A DNA stretch of 34,170 nucleotides from JBDUCV01 sp040003255 (GTDB lineage: Bacteria; Actinomycetota; Actinomycetes; Mycobacteriales; Jatrophihabitantaceae), in contig JBDUCV010000019.1 in NCBI GenBank assembly GCA_040003255.1, positions 1-34,170 of the forward strand. The letters run 5' to 3'. Under the pieces are notes generated by a model, which did not search any database, was not told where the DNA came from, and saw only the letters and a list, made by a program, of their open reading frames with translations. A program made the translations under genes and the position numbers. Shown piece by piece: positions 24,041 to 34,170 of this stretch (positions are counted from its first letter, which is position 1; each line of letters opens with the position of its first letter).

Positions 24041-24714
24041 CGGCCGGCGACCGCTTCGGCTAGCAGCAGATCCCACGGACGGGTGATCTTGAACGACTCG
24101 TCCGCGCCGTCGACCACCACGACCCGTCCGCCGCATGCCTCGACGAGCGCGGCATCGTCGGTCGAGACGGCGGCCGCGGAATGACGGTGGGCGGCCTCGA
24201 GCACCCCTCGACGGAAGCCCTGCGGCGTCTGCGCAGCCCGCAACGTCGAGCGATCGACGGTTTCGAGCACGGCGCCGGACGGTGCGACCCGTTTCACCGT
24301 GTCGAGGACTTGCGTCGTCGGGACGACCGCGTCAGCCCCTGACATCAGTGCGGCGAGGACCCGGTCGATCACCTCGGCAGGGACGAACGGTCGCGCGACG
24401 TCGTGCACCAAGACCGTGTCGACGTCCTCACTCAGGGCCGCGATACCGCAGGCCACCGACGCCTGCCGCGTCGCCCCGCCGGCCACGACCCGAGCAAGCG
24501 GGGCAAGACCGGCCGCGCGGTCGAGCTGGTCAGCACGCGCGACGACGACGAGGTCGCGAACACCCGCATGCGCGGCGAACGGTCGCAGGGCGCGCTCGAG
24601 GAGCGTCTGGCCGCCGATCTCGCAGAATGCCTTCGGCACCGAGCCGCCCAATCTGGCACCGTCGCCCGCGGCAACGAGAATGGCGGCGACGGTCAGGTGA
24701 CCGTGCGCCGCCAT
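24037..24714 (-). CDS. ispD: 2-C-methyl-D-erythritol 4-phosphate cytidylyltransferase
   Basis: The protein has 225 residues from the ATG at 24714; the open frame continues into carD but only from here does it look like the family. It joins MEP to CTP in isoprenoid synthesis. AAILVAAGDGARLGGSVPKAF is the nucleotide-binding loop with conserved Lys, VLVHDVARPFV and TVDRSTLRAAQTPQGFRR are the other signature blocks, and SFKITRPWDLLLAE ends the domain. It begins 14 bases after the carD stop, so carD-ispD-ispF form an operon as in mycobacteria. Confidence 0.95.
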   Translation of the reverse strand: MAAHGHLTVAAILVAAGDGARLGGSVPKAFCEIGGQTLLERALRPFAAHAGVRDLVVVARADQLDRAAGLAPLARVVAGGATRQASVACGIAALSEDVDTVLVHDVARPFVPAEVIDRVLAALMSGADAVVPTTQVLDTVKRVAPSGAVLETVDRSTLRAAQTPQGFRRGVLEAAHRHSAAAVSTDDAALVEACGGRVVVVDGADESFKITRPWDLLLAEAVAGR

Positions 24715-24728
24715 CTGCGGATCTCGAA

Positions 24729-25220
24729 CTATGCGACTGCCTCGGCGAGAACCTCGTCGAGGACCAGTTCGGCCTTGTCTTCGTTGGTGCCTTCGGCCAG
24801 CGCCAATTCGCTCACCAGGATCTGCCGGGCCTTGGCCAACATGCGCTTCTCGCCGGCCGATAGGCCACGGTCCTTGTCGCGCCGCCACAGATCGCGGACG
24901 ACCTCGGCCACCTTGTTGACGTCACCGGATGCGAGCTTTTCGCCGTTCGCCTTGTACCGCCGTGACCAGTTCGTGGGCTCTTCGGTGTGCGGCGCACGCA
25001 ATACTTCGAATACCCGGTCTAGACCCTCTTGGCCGACGACGTCGCGTACACCCACGATCTCCGCATTGTCGGACGGAACGAGCACGGTCAAGTCGCCCTG
25101 CGCAACCTTGAGGACCAGGTAGGTTCGCTGCTCTCCCTTGATGGTTCGCTGCTCGATTGCTTCAATCTTGGCCGCCCCGTGATGGGGGTATACAACGGTC
25201 TCGCCGACCTTGAACGTCAT
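24729..25220 (-). CDS. carD: CarD-family RNA polymerase-binding regulator
   Basis: The protein has 163 residues; the ATG at 25220 has AAAGGGG eight bases upstream. The N-terminal Tudor-like RNA polymerase-interaction domain starts MTFKVGETVVYPHHGAAKIEAIEQRTIKGEQ. The helical DNA-binding domain holds NWSRRYKANGEKLASGDVNKVAEVVRDLWRRD, including the conserved Trp that stabilises the open promoter complex. Length matches mycobacterial CarD. It is divergent from the lipoprotein and radA genes and heads the ispD-ispF operon. Confidence 0.96.
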   Translation of the reverse strand: MTFKVGETVVYPHHGAAKIEAIEQRTIKGEQRTYLVLKVAQGDLTVLVPSDNAEIVGVRDVVGQEGLDRVFEVLRAPHTEEPTNWSRRYKANGEKLASGDVNKVAEVVRDLWRRDKDRGLSAGEKRMLAKARQILVSELALAEGTNEDKAELVLDEVLAEAVA

Positions 25221-25441
25221 GGATCGGGCCCCTTTCGCTACCTCAAGAATAACACGGGAGTAGGCAGGCCCCGCGGCGGAATATCCCGGTTTGCGGGCTG
25301 GCATAACCCGGTCGGATCGAGTACGAGTGGAGCCCTGATGAGCCCCACCGCGCCGTCTGCCCGGTGATCGCTACAGTGTGGACGGTCGCCGCTCGATTCA
25401 GCACTGCGGCGCCTCGGGCCGCGAGCGAGGAGTCCGCCGTC

Positions 25442-26098
25442 GTGATGGCAGAGCCGGGTAATCCGTGGGGTCGCAGGCGTAGCTTCCGAGCCGGCGCCGC
25501 TGTCGCGGGCACGCTCGTCCTGCTGACCGGCTGCGCGGCGGGGCAGATCGCGCAAACCGTCCGGCAAACCCCGGCGATCGAGGGGGTCAACGCGAACGTC
25601 GGCTCGATCGCGCTTCGCGCGGTCACCGTTGCCGCGCCCAAGGACCAGAGCTGGCCCAAAGGCGGCGACGCACCGCTGCAACTGATCATCGCCAACGCCG
25701 CGCTGGAAGCCGACACGCTCACCTCGGTCACAACCGACGCCGCGCAGAGCGTCCAGATCATGACCCTCACCCGCGCCGCGGGGGAGGGAACCGCCAGCGG
25801 GTCGGCGAGCGGATCGGCATCCTCGGGCAGCACGGCGCCTCCGAGCGGATCGACGCCAGCGGGCCGAGCCGCGCTTCCGCTACTGGTGCCAGGTAGGCAA
25901 TCGGTGTCGATCGGATACCGTCTGACGAATCCATCGATCCAGCTGCGTGGCCTGACCGAGCAATTGTTCCCAGCGCAGTCGATCAATGTCACCTTTAACT
26001 TCGCCAACGCGGGCACGGTGACCTTCCCGGTGTCGGTACACCTCACCGCTCCACCGTCGACCCGTCCGACGCTCGACATCGCCCCGACTGCGGAGTGA
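25442..26098 (+). CDS. Lipoprotein at the position of mycobacterial LpqE
   Basis: The protein has 218 residues; the GTG at 25442 (GAGGAG nine bases upstream) is followed at once by an ATG that is equally possible. The signal peptide RRRSFRAGAAVAGTLVLLTGC carries a lipobox LTGC, so the mature protein should be anchored by Cys31 outside the membrane. The mature part is beta-rich (LRAVTVAAPKDQSWPKGGDAPLQLIIANAA ... INVTFNFANAGTVTFPVSVHL) with a Gly/Ser/Ala linker at ~120-140. The copper-chaperone-like and LpqE-like families share such a fold. Its place between carD and radA is that of lpqE in M. tuberculosis; function unknown. Confidence 0.82.
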   Translation: MMAEPGNPWGRRRSFRAGAAVAGTLVLLTGCAAGQIAQTVRQTPAIEGVNANVGSIALRAVTVAAPKDQSWPKGGDAPLQLIIANAALEADTLTSVTTDAAQSVQIMTLTRAAGEGTASGSASGSASSGSTAPPSGSTPAGRAALPLLVPGRQSVSIGYRLTNPSIQLRGLTEQLFPAQSINVTFNFANAGTVTFPVSVHLTAPPSTRPTLDIAPTAE

Positions 26099-26142
26099 CC
26101 GACCTCGCCGACGTCTAGCCGGATTGTGTCGGTGCTCACCCC

Positions 26143-26148
26143 TAGCGT
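26143..26148 (+). promoter_or_regulatory. -10 box before radA
   Basis: TAGCGT eight bases before the GTG at 26157, giving a leader of about two bases. It lies in the gap after the lipoprotein stop. Confidence 0.45.
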
Positions 26149-26156
26149 TCGGCACC

Positions 26157-27608
26157 GTGACCAGACCCAGTTCGGCCCGGCGATCGGCCGTGATCTTCCG
26201 CTGTACTGAATGCGGTGCTGCCTCGGTGCGCTGGCTGGGTCGCTGCGCGGAGTGTCAAGCCTGGGGGACGGTGATCGAGGTCGGGGCGTCGAGCCGGGTG
26301 GCTTCCGTCGTCCCGGTGCCCGTGCGTCGCTCCGCTCGCCCGATCGACGAGCTAGACGTCGACGCGGCCCAGCCGCGCCCCACCGGCGTGAGCGAACTCG
26401 ACCGGGTGCTCGGCGGCGGACTGGTGCCCGGTTCGGTTGTGCTGCTTGCCGGCGAGCCGGGGGTGGGCAAATCGACGCTGCTGCTCGACGTTGCGCACCG
26501 CTATGCGGCACGCGGCGCAGCGCCCGCCCTAATCGTGACGGGTGAGGAATCACCGGCGCAGGTCCGGTTGCGCGCCACTCGCACCGGCGCCATTCACCCC
26601 AAGTTGTTCTTGGCCGCCGAGAACGACCTCGGCGCGTTGCTCACCCACGTCGACCAGGTCTCCCCCGGGTTGCTGGTCGTCGACTCGGTACAGACGATCT
26701 CGATCGGCACGATCGACAGTGCGGCCGGGGCGGTCACTCAGATCCGGGCGGTGGCCGCCGCCTTGATCGCACTTGCCAAGGAACGCGGCATCGCCACGGT
26801 AATCGTCGGTCACATGACCAAGGACGGCTCGATCGCCGGACCTCGCGTGCTGGAGCACCTTGTCGACGTCGTACTGCACTTCGAGGGCGAACGGCATTCG
26901 CCGCTCCGCTTGATCCGGGCGACGAAGAATCGCTACGGCGCGGCCGACGAGGTGGGCTGCTTCGAGATGCGCGAGAACGGCATTGCCGGGCTGGCCGATC
27001 CGTCGGGGTTGTTCCTGTCCGACCGGGCGACGGCAGTGCCGGGCACCTGCGTGACGGTCACTGTCGAAGGACGCCGACCCCTCGTTACCGAGATCCAATC
27101 GCTTGTGGTCAGGTCGGTCACTGGCGGCTCCCCGCGTCGAGCGGTTTCCGACCTCGACACCAGCCGGGTCGCGATGCTGCTCGCCGTACTCACCCGGCAC
27201 GCCGGAATCCCGCTAGGGGATCACGAGGTTTACGCGTCAACGGTCGGCGGCATGTCGGCAAGCGAGCCCGGCGCCGATCTGGCCATTGCTCTCGCCATCG
27301 CATCAGCCGCCCGCGAGACGCCGCTGCCGCCCACCCTGTGCGCAATCGGCGAGGTGTCGCTGTCCGGTGACGTGCGCCGGGTCGGCGCGCTTGAGCGTCG
27401 GCTGGCCGAGGCCGCCCGGCTGGGGTTCACCACCGCGTTGGTACCAGCGGGTCATGCCGGGGACTCCGTGGCGCCGCATCAGGTCAGCGGCATCACCACC
27501 ATCCCGGTCGCCAGCATCGGCGCCGCCCTGGCCGTCGCGACGGGCCTGTGCGACCAGCTCCGCGAGCCTCGACGACCTGCGCTACACACGATCCGCGGAG
27601 CTGGATGA
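26157..27608 (+). CDS. radA: DNA repair protein RadA
   Basis: The protein has 483 residues from the GTG eight bases after a TAGCGT box. The zinc finger FRCTECGAASVRWLGRCAEC comes first, then a RecA-like ATPase with Walker A GEPGVGKST, SVQTISIGTIDSA and the RadA-specific KNRYG motif (ATKNRYGAADEVGCFEM). The last third is the Lon-protease-like domain (VYASTVGGMSASEPGADLAIALAIAS, GEVSLSGDVRRVGALERRLAEAARLGF). It processes recombination intermediates as a branch-migration helicase. disA follows, as in mycobacteria. Confidence 0.96.
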   Translation: MTRPSSARRSAVIFRCTECGAASVRWLGRCAECQAWGTVIEVGASSRVASVVPVPVRRSARPIDELDVDAAQPRPTGVSELDRVLGGGLVPGSVVLLAGEPGVGKSTLLLDVAHRYAARGAAPALIVTGEESPAQVRLRATRTGAIHPKLFLAAENDLGALLTHVDQVSPGLLVVDSVQTISIGTIDSAAGAVTQIRAVAAALIALAKERGIATVIVGHMTKDGSIAGPRVLEHLVDVVLHFEGERHSPLRLIRATKNRYGAADEVGCFEMRENGIAGLADPSGLFLSDRATAVPGTCVTVTVEGRRPLVTEIQSLVVRSVTGGSPRRAVSDLDTSRVAMLLAVLTRHAGIPLGDHEVYASTVGGMSASEPGADLAIALAIASAARETPLPPTLCAIGEVSLSGDVRRVGALERRLAEAARLGFTTALVPAGHAGDSVAPHQVSGITTIPVASIGAALAVATGLCDQLREPRRPALHTIRGAG

Positions 27609-27681
27609 GCCGATTCGGCCAGATCGCGCCAACATCCTCCTACACTGATCCGCAACGAGAACCCATCAGGGAGCGTGCGGG

Positions 27682-28761
27682 GTGCCGACAAGCGAGCGCG
27701 ATGTGGCTCTGCGCGCCGTGCTGGCAACGGTCGCGCCAGGAACCCCGCTGCGCGATGGACTAGAACGGATCCTGCGCGGCAACACCGGCGCGTTGGTCGT
27801 CCTCGGGTTCGACAATACGGTCGAAGAGCTCTGCACCGGCGGCTTCCCGCTTGACGTCGAATTCGCTGGCACCCGGCTGCGTGAACTGGCAAAGATGGAC
27901 GGCGCGGTGGTGCTGTCCTCCGACGGCGAGCGCGTGCTGCGGGCTGCCACCCACCTGATGCCCGATCCAGCCATTCCGACAGAGGAGTCGGGCACCCGCC
28001 ACCGCACCGCACAGCGCGTGGCGGTGCAGACCGGCTATCCGGTCATCTCGGTGTCGCAGTCGATGCGCATCATCAGCCTCTACCTCGGTGCGCGTCGCCA
28101 TGTACTGGAGAGCTCCAGCGAGATGCTCGGCCGCGCCAACCAGGCCATCGCCACCCTCGAGAGGTACAAGTCTCGGCTCGACGAGGTGTCCAACACCCTT
28201 TCGGCGCTCGAGATCGAGGACCTGGTGACCGCACGCGACGCCACGATGGTGTCGCAACGCCTCGAGATGGTGCGTCGGATTGCCGACGAGATCACCGGCT
28301 ACGTGATCGAGCTGGGCACCGACGGACGGTTGCTCGCGCTGCAACTCGACGAGCTGATGGCCGGTGTCGACACCGATCGGGAACTGATCGCCCGCGACTA
28401 CGTACCGACGGGCCGACGCGGCCGTAATGCCGAGCAGGTCATGGCCGAGCTTGCGGACCTATCGTCCACCGACCTGCTCGACCTGACTCCCGTGGCGCGG
28501 GCGATGGGGTTCGGTGCCGTCCCGGAGGTGCTGGATGCGGCGGCCAGTCCTCGTGGCTACCGGCTGCTCGCGCGCGTGCCCCGGCTGCCCCCGACGATCC
28601 TCGATCGCGTCGTCGAACACTTCGGTGGTCTGCAGAAGCTGCTGGCCGCCAGCGTCGAAGAACTGCTGGGGGTCGAAGGCGTCGGTGAGGCGCGTGCCCG
28701 CACCGTCCGCGAGGCGATCTCCCGGCTGGCCGATGCCTCGATCATCGACCGCTATCCGTAG
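27682..28761 (+). CDS. disA: Diadenylate cyclase / DNA integrity scanning protein DisA
   Basis: The protein has 359 residues; the GTG has GGGAG nine bases upstream, and TACACT at 27641-27646 may be its own -10 box. It makes c-di-AMP from two ATP. The DAC domain holds DGA (73-75) and GTRHR (104-108), the two catalytic signatures. A helical linker (~150-285) and a C-terminal HhH domain (LLAASVEELLGVEGVGEARARTVREAISRL) follow, the part that binds branched DNA. It lies 73 bp after radA, whose product binds and restrains DisA in other bacteria. Confidence 0.96.
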   Translation: MPTSERDVALRAVLATVAPGTPLRDGLERILRGNTGALVVLGFDNTVEELCTGGFPLDVEFAGTRLRELAKMDGAVVLSSDGERVLRAATHLMPDPAIPTEESGTRHRTAQRVAVQTGYPVISVSQSMRIISLYLGARRHVLESSSEMLGRANQAIATLERYKSRLDEVSNTLSALEIEDLVTARDATMVSQRLEMVRRIADEITGYVIELGTDGRLLALQLDELMAGVDTDRELIARDYVPTGRRGRNAEQVMAELADLSSTDLLDLTPVARAMGFGAVPEVLDAAASPRGYRLLARVPRLPPTILDRVVEHFGGLQKLLAASVEELLGVEGVGEARARTVREAISRLADASIIDRYP

Positions 28762-28773
28762 CTGTGTGCCGAG

Positions 28774-29397
28774 CTAGCTGATCGTGAAATTGGCGGTGGC
28801 ACCCTCGACGCCGCCGAGGCGCGCGTGCAGCGTGTAGCTGCCGGCGCCGACCCGCTGCCGCGTGCCTGCGCATTGCGGCTGCGACGACAGGCCGGTCCAG
28901 ACGATCGAGCGGCGCACCGCCATGCCTACTGGCAGCGTCTCTGGACTCGTGCCGGGCTGAATCAGGCAGTCGTGGCTGCCCCACACGCGGGATTGGCCGT
29001 TGTAGACGAGCAGTTCGATCTGCTGGTCGGAGAGGTCCTCGACGCACGGGGCCGAGCCCGCATTGATCACCTGCAAGAGCAGCGTCGGCTGTTGGTTGAC
29101 TTTGTATTTCGGGGCGCTGCTGGCTGCGCTGATCTTGAGCGCCGCCGCCGCGCAGGCCGTGGGCACCGCCGCCCCGGTATGGGCCGCCGTACTCGACCGG
29201 GTCGCCGGACGCGATGCGGCCGCCGACGAGCTCCGAGACGCTGCGGGGCGCGCGCTGGACGGGGCCGCCGCAGGCTTCTCCGATCCGCCTGACCACACGA
29301 CGTAGACAGTGAGCAAGATCAGCACGATGGGGCCCAACACCAACAAGCGCCGGCGCCAGTAGACGACGGGCGGCAGGGATCCGATCGGTTGCAACAT
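28774..29397 (-). CDS. Single-pass membrane protein at the Rv3587c position
   Basis: The protein has 207 residues from the ATG at 29397 (a TTG two codons earlier is open). A short cytosolic head is followed by one TM helix (~18-35, LLVLGPIVLILLTVYVVW), then an Ala/Ser/Pro-rich linker (~42-85) and an outer beta-rich domain with four Cys (PTACAAAALKISA, SAPCVEDLSDQ, SHDCLIQPG, PQCAGTRQ), probably paired in disulfides. The domain resembles DUF4232-like extracellular modules. It sits between disA and mutY, as the conserved membrane protein Rv3587c does in M. tuberculosis. Function unknown. Confidence 0.8.
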   Translation of the reverse strand: MLQPIGSLPPVVYWRRRLLVLGPIVLILLTVYVVWSGGSEKPAAAPSSARPAASRSSSAAASRPATRSSTAAHTGAAVPTACAAAALKISAASSAPKYKVNQQPTLLLQVINAGSAPCVEDLSDQQIELLVYNGQSRVWGSHDCLIQPGTSPETLPVGMAVRRSIVWTGLSSQPQCAGTRQRVGAGSYTLHARLGGVEGATANFTIS

Positions 29398-29465
29398 CGC
29401 CAAATCACGTTATCTCACCGCGCTGCGAGCACCGGTAGGACGCGCGTGCGACGATCGCCGCCGTG

Positions 29466-30356
29466 ATGGATCTCGCCGACCCGCTGCTCAACTGGTATGG
29501 CCATGCGGCGCGCGAGCTTCCGTGGCGGCGAAGCGACGCGAGCCCGTGGGCGGTGCTGGTCAGCGAGATCATGCTGCAGCAGACCCAGGTGAGCCGGGTG
29601 CTGGCCGGCTACGACGCATGGCTGGCGCGATGGCCGACGCCTGCCGCATTGGCCGCCGACTCGCCCGGCAACGCGGTGCGGATGTGGGGAAAGTTGGGCT
29701 ACCCGCGCCGGGCATTGCACTTGCACTCGTGCGCTCGAGCCATTGACACCCGCTTCGGCGGCAGGGTGCCCGCCGACGTCGATGCCCTGCTGTCGCTGCC
29801 TGGCGTCGGCGAATACACGGCGCGGGCCGTTGCCGCGTTCGCATTCGGGCAGCGACACCCGGTCGTCGACACAAACGTCGCGCGGGTGTGCGCTCGGCTG
29901 ATGCGCGGCCAGGGCGCCGCCGGACCTCCGTCAACGGCCCGTGCGGCCGGTGATCGAGCAGCCGTCGAAGCGGTACTGCCCGACGACCCGGCGCGGGCGG
30001 CCCGGGTCAGCGCCGCACTCATGGAGCTCGGCGCGCTCGTCTGCACCGCTCGCAGCCCGCGGTGCACCGCCTGCCCGGTCGCCAGCCGGTGCGCGTGGCA
30101 ACGGGCCGGTGCGCCGCCATACGACGGGCGTGGTGCAGCACGGCAGCGTTACCTCGGCAGCGACCGCCAGGTCCGCGGACTGCTGCTGGATGTGCTGCGC
30201 GCCTCGTCCAGGCCGGTCTCCCGGGCGAGCCTCGATCTGGTGTGGGCGGATCGGGCGCAGCGCGTCAGGGCGTTCGACGCGCTCATTGCCGACGGTCTGA
30301 TCGAACCGTTGGCCGACGGCCGGTTTGCCCTGCCGGGCAGCTGGTCAACGCACTAG
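29466..30356 (+). CDS. mutY: A/G-specific adenine glycosylase
   Basis: The protein has 296 residues from ATG at 29466 (a GTG one codon earlier is equally open; no clear ribosome site). It removes A paired with 8-oxoG. SEIMLQQTQVSRV carries the catalytic Glu, LPGVGEYTARAVAAFAFG is the helix-hairpin-helix, VVDTNVARV the catalytic Asp, and CTARSPRCTACPVASRC the four-Cys iron-sulfur loop (C-x6-C-x2-C-x5-C). The NUDIX-like C-terminal domain is much reduced (~60 residues), as in actinobacterial MutY. It is convergent with, and overlaps by 12 bases, the BtuF-like gene. Confidence 0.94.
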   Translation: MDLADPLLNWYGHAARELPWRRSDASPWAVLVSEIMLQQTQVSRVLAGYDAWLARWPTPAALAADSPGNAVRMWGKLGYPRRALHLHSCARAIDTRFGGRVPADVDALLSLPGVGEYTARAVAAFAFGQRHPVVDTNVARVCARLMRGQGAAGPPSTARAAGDRAAVEAVLPDDPARAARVSAALMELGALVCTARSPRCTACPVASRCAWQRAGAPPYDGRGAARQRYLGSDRQVRGLLLDVLRASSRPVSRASLDLVWADRAQRVRAFDALIADGLIEPLADGRFALPGSWSTH

Positions 30357-31229
30357 CCGGATCGCGTCGGGCCCGGGTGGCGGCGCCGCAGTGGGGTGCA
30401 GGATCGCGGCGATTGCCTGGACGCCGTCGACCAGCCGCGGACCCGGTCGAACCACAATGCCGTCGGCGTCGATCGCCCAGACCGGGACGTCAGCCAGCAA
30501 CTCGGCCACTGCCCGGGCCTGCTCGGCGGCTCCGGCCAGGTGAAACCCGCAGGGAGACACCACCACCAGATCCGGCCGAGTCGCGGCAATCGCGTCCCAG
30601 GTCGTCTCGACCGAGCGCGCGCCGGGCGAGCATGCAACCGGGTCGCCACCTGCCGCGCGCACCAGGTCAGGCACCCAATGGCCGGCGGTGAACGGCGGGT
30701 CGACCCACTCGACCACTGCAGCCCGGGGACGAGGCAAGCCGTCGACCGCCGCTGCCACGCCCGCCAGTCGCGCGCGCAGTCCGGCGACCAGGCAATCGGC
30801 GCGCTGCGCGACTCCGGTCCGCCGCCCGACCATGACGATCGAGTCGAGCACCTCCTCCAGCGTGTGCGGGTCAAGAGAGATGACCTCGGCCCGACAGCCC
30901 AGGTACGCCAAGGCGTCCTCGACCTGGTTGGACGGCAGCGCGCAGACCCGGCACAGGTCCTGGGTCAGGATGAGCTGCGGATCCAACGAGGCGAGCGCGT
31001 CCGCATGCAGGGTGTAAAGGTCCGCGCCGGCAGCCAGCTGGGCCCGGACGTAGTCGTCGATCTCACGTGGGGTCATCCCTCGGGTATCGCGGCCACCCAC
31101 GACCACCGTCTTGTCGGTGCGCGCGGATGCCGGTTCGTCGCACTCGAAGGTGACGCCGACCAGGTCATCGCTGAGGCCCAGGGCGTAGACGATCTCGGTG
31201 GCCGACGGAAGCATCGAGACCAGGCGCAC
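30345..31229 (-). CDS. BtuF/FecB-type periplasmic-binding-fold protein without signal peptide
   Basis: The protein has 294 residues from a GTG one base after the predicted transcript start; an ATG five codons later is possible. It starts directly with VRLVSMLPSATEIVYALGLSDDLVGVTFECD, the first strand of the cobalamin/iron-siderophore binding fold, so there is no signal or lipobox. Other family blocks are PQLILTQDLCRVCALP, RPRAAVVEWVDPPFTAGHWVPDLVRAAGG and RPDLVVVSPCGFHLAG, the last with a Cys seen in cytosolic 'cobalamin-binding protein' members. No permease or ATPase is near. A cytosolic corrinoid or other ligand-binding role is likely but unproven. Confidence 0.8.
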   Translation of the reverse strand: MRLVSMLPSATEIVYALGLSDDLVGVTFECDEPASARTDKTVVVGGRDTRGMTPREIDDYVRAQLAAGADLYTLHADALASLDPQLILTQDLCRVCALPSNQVEDALAYLGCRAEVISLDPHTLEEVLDSIVMVGRRTGVAQRADCLVAGLRARLAGVAAAVDGLPRPRAAVVEWVDPPFTAGHWVPDLVRAAGGDPVACSPGARSVETTWDAIAATRPDLVVVSPCGFHLAGAAEQARAVAELLADVPVWAIDADGIVVRPGPRLVDGVQAIAAILHPTAAPPPGPDAIRLVR

Positions 31230-31236
31230 GACCGCG

Positions 31237-31288
31237 AGGATAGCCTCGCGATCGGGCAGCGCCTCGGCGACGATAGCCTCGCGATCGG
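31237..31288 (-). repeat. 17-bp direct repeat with -10 boxes upstream of the BtuF-like gene
   Basis: GATAGCCTCGCGATCGG occurs at 31239-31255 and 31272-31288, 33 bp apart. On the minus strand each copy overlaps a TAnnnT box (TATCCT at 31242-31237, TATCGT at 31275-31270). The first box ends seven bases before the GTG. Confidence 0.65.
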
Positions 31289-31331
31289 ATCGCGTCCGCA
31301 GCGACCGGCGCCTACCGCGAGAGGAACGACC

Positions 31332-31625
31332 ATGGCCTACCTGGTGCTGGAATACGTACTGGTCGGGGACTACCTCGATCGGCGCGGCGAGTTCCGGGAC
31401 GAGCATCTTGCCCTCGCGGGTGCGGCCCGCTCGCGCGGCGAGCTGCTACTGGCCGGCGCACTCGACCCGGCTGATCGCGCCCTGTTCGTTTGGGTCACGG
31501 ACGACGCGGCGGTGGTCGAACGGTTCGCCGAGCAGGATCCCTACGTGCGGCATGGTCTGGTGAGTTCGTACTCGGTGCGGCCATGGCGCGTCGTGATCGA
31601 CGCAACACCGGCCGCGACGTCCTGA
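31332..31625 (+). CDS. YciI family protein
   Basis: The protein has 97 residues; the ATG has AGAGGA seven bases upstream. The fold is a dimeric alpha/beta barrel: AYLVLEYVLVGDYLDRRGEFRDEHLALAGAARSRGELLLAGAL, then ALFVWVTDDAAVVERFAEQDPYVRHGLVSSYSVRPWRVV, matching small YciI-like proteins with the conserved Asp in the 'ERFAExDPYV' stretch. A catalytic or sensing role is likely, but the substrate is unknown. It is divergent from the BtuF-like gene and convergent with clpC. Confidence 0.88.
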   Translation: MAYLVLEYVLVGDYLDRRGEFRDEHLALAGAARSRGELLLAGALDPADRALFVWVTDDAAVVERFAEQDPYVRHGLVSSYSVRPWRVVIDATPAATS

Positions 31626-31641
31626 CCCAGCTCTGGCAGCG

Positions 31642-31677
31642 CGACGGGGCCACCACTGGAAAGAAGCGGCCCCGTCG
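31642..31677. terminator. Bidirectional terminator hairpin between YciI and clpC genes
   Basis: CGACGGGGCC (31642-31651) pairs perfectly with GGCCCCGTCG (31668-31677), a 10-bp stem with a 16-base loop, between convergent stop codons. No U tract on either strand. Confidence 0.75.
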
Positions 31678-31690
31678 GGAGCAGGTCGAG

Positions 31691-34170
<2,480 letters not shown>

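Noticed and set aside
25243..26553. 436-codon minus-strand frame over the lipoprotein and radA start
   Set aside because: It is Pro/Arg/Ser-rich and has no family pattern, and both plus-strand genes are well supported.
30396..31331. Long plus-strand open frame running into the YciI gene
   Set aside because: Only the part from the ATG at 31332 resembles a protein family; the rest is antisense to the BtuF-like gene.

Overview
The DNA is GC-rich, uses many GTG and TTG starts, and the right half carries the gene order rlmB-cysS-ispF-ispD-carD / lpqE-like lipoprotein-radA-disA-membrane protein-mutY ... clpC. From memory this is the order around Rv3579c-Rv3596c of Mycobacterium tuberculosis, so the host is a member of the Actinomycetota. 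Several genes look leaderless, with a TAnnnT -10 box ending six to eight bases before a GTG start. I do not commit to a genus.

Left region (1-10.6 kb, accessory). Five minus-strand genes form one tight operon, in transcription order: a metallo-beta-lactamase-fold hydrolase (7803-8918), a CHAT protease with an intact His/Cys pair (6676-7791), a second CHAT protein that has lost the His (5279-6679), a 1222-residue TPR protein ending in a domain that resembles the cytosolic part of the flagellar/type III export protein FlhA (FHIPEP family) (1624-5292), and a second, stand-alone FHIPEP-like protein (191-1627). Four junctions overlap or are about 11 bp apart. Nothing else flagellar or secretory is visible. 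This is the best candidate for an undescribed system: a CHAT protease/pseudoprotease pair with an FlhA-like scaffold, probably a conflict or signalling system. Divergent from it is a membrane-spanning patatin-like phospholipase gene, broken by an in-frame TGA inside its conserved SGGGxR motif.

Middle region (10.6-16.8 kb). A cytosolic sulfite-oxidase-family protein is followed by an integrative element: a zinc-ribbon/TM small protein, a CHC2/TOPRIM/helicase replication protein, an excisionase, a small unknown protein and a tyrosine integrase lying against a tRNA-Thr(TGT) gene. The replication gene and the small gene each carry an apparent one-base frameshift in a C run. A pair of ~43-bp inverted repeats containing GTGCAACC motifs sits 1.2 kb apart inside the replication gene. 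The integrase frame has no stop: it reads through the antisense of the tRNA and stays in frame with the host acyltransferase gene. I find no second copy of the tRNA 3' end in the window, so the left boundary of the island may lie beyond base 1, which would make the CHAT operon its cargo.

Right region (16.9-34.2 kb, core genome). PlsC-like acyltransferase, GNAT acetyltransferase, an MsmK/UgpC-type ABC ATPase, 23S rRNA methyltransferase, cysteinyl-tRNA synthetase, an F420-type PPOX protein divergent from a PLP Cys/Met enzyme, two MEP-pathway enzymes, CarD, a lipoprotein, the DNA-repair and c-di-AMP genes radA and disA, a membrane protein, mutY, a BtuF-like protein without signal peptide, a YciI-like protein and the 5'-truncated clpC. 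This half looks ordinary and intact.
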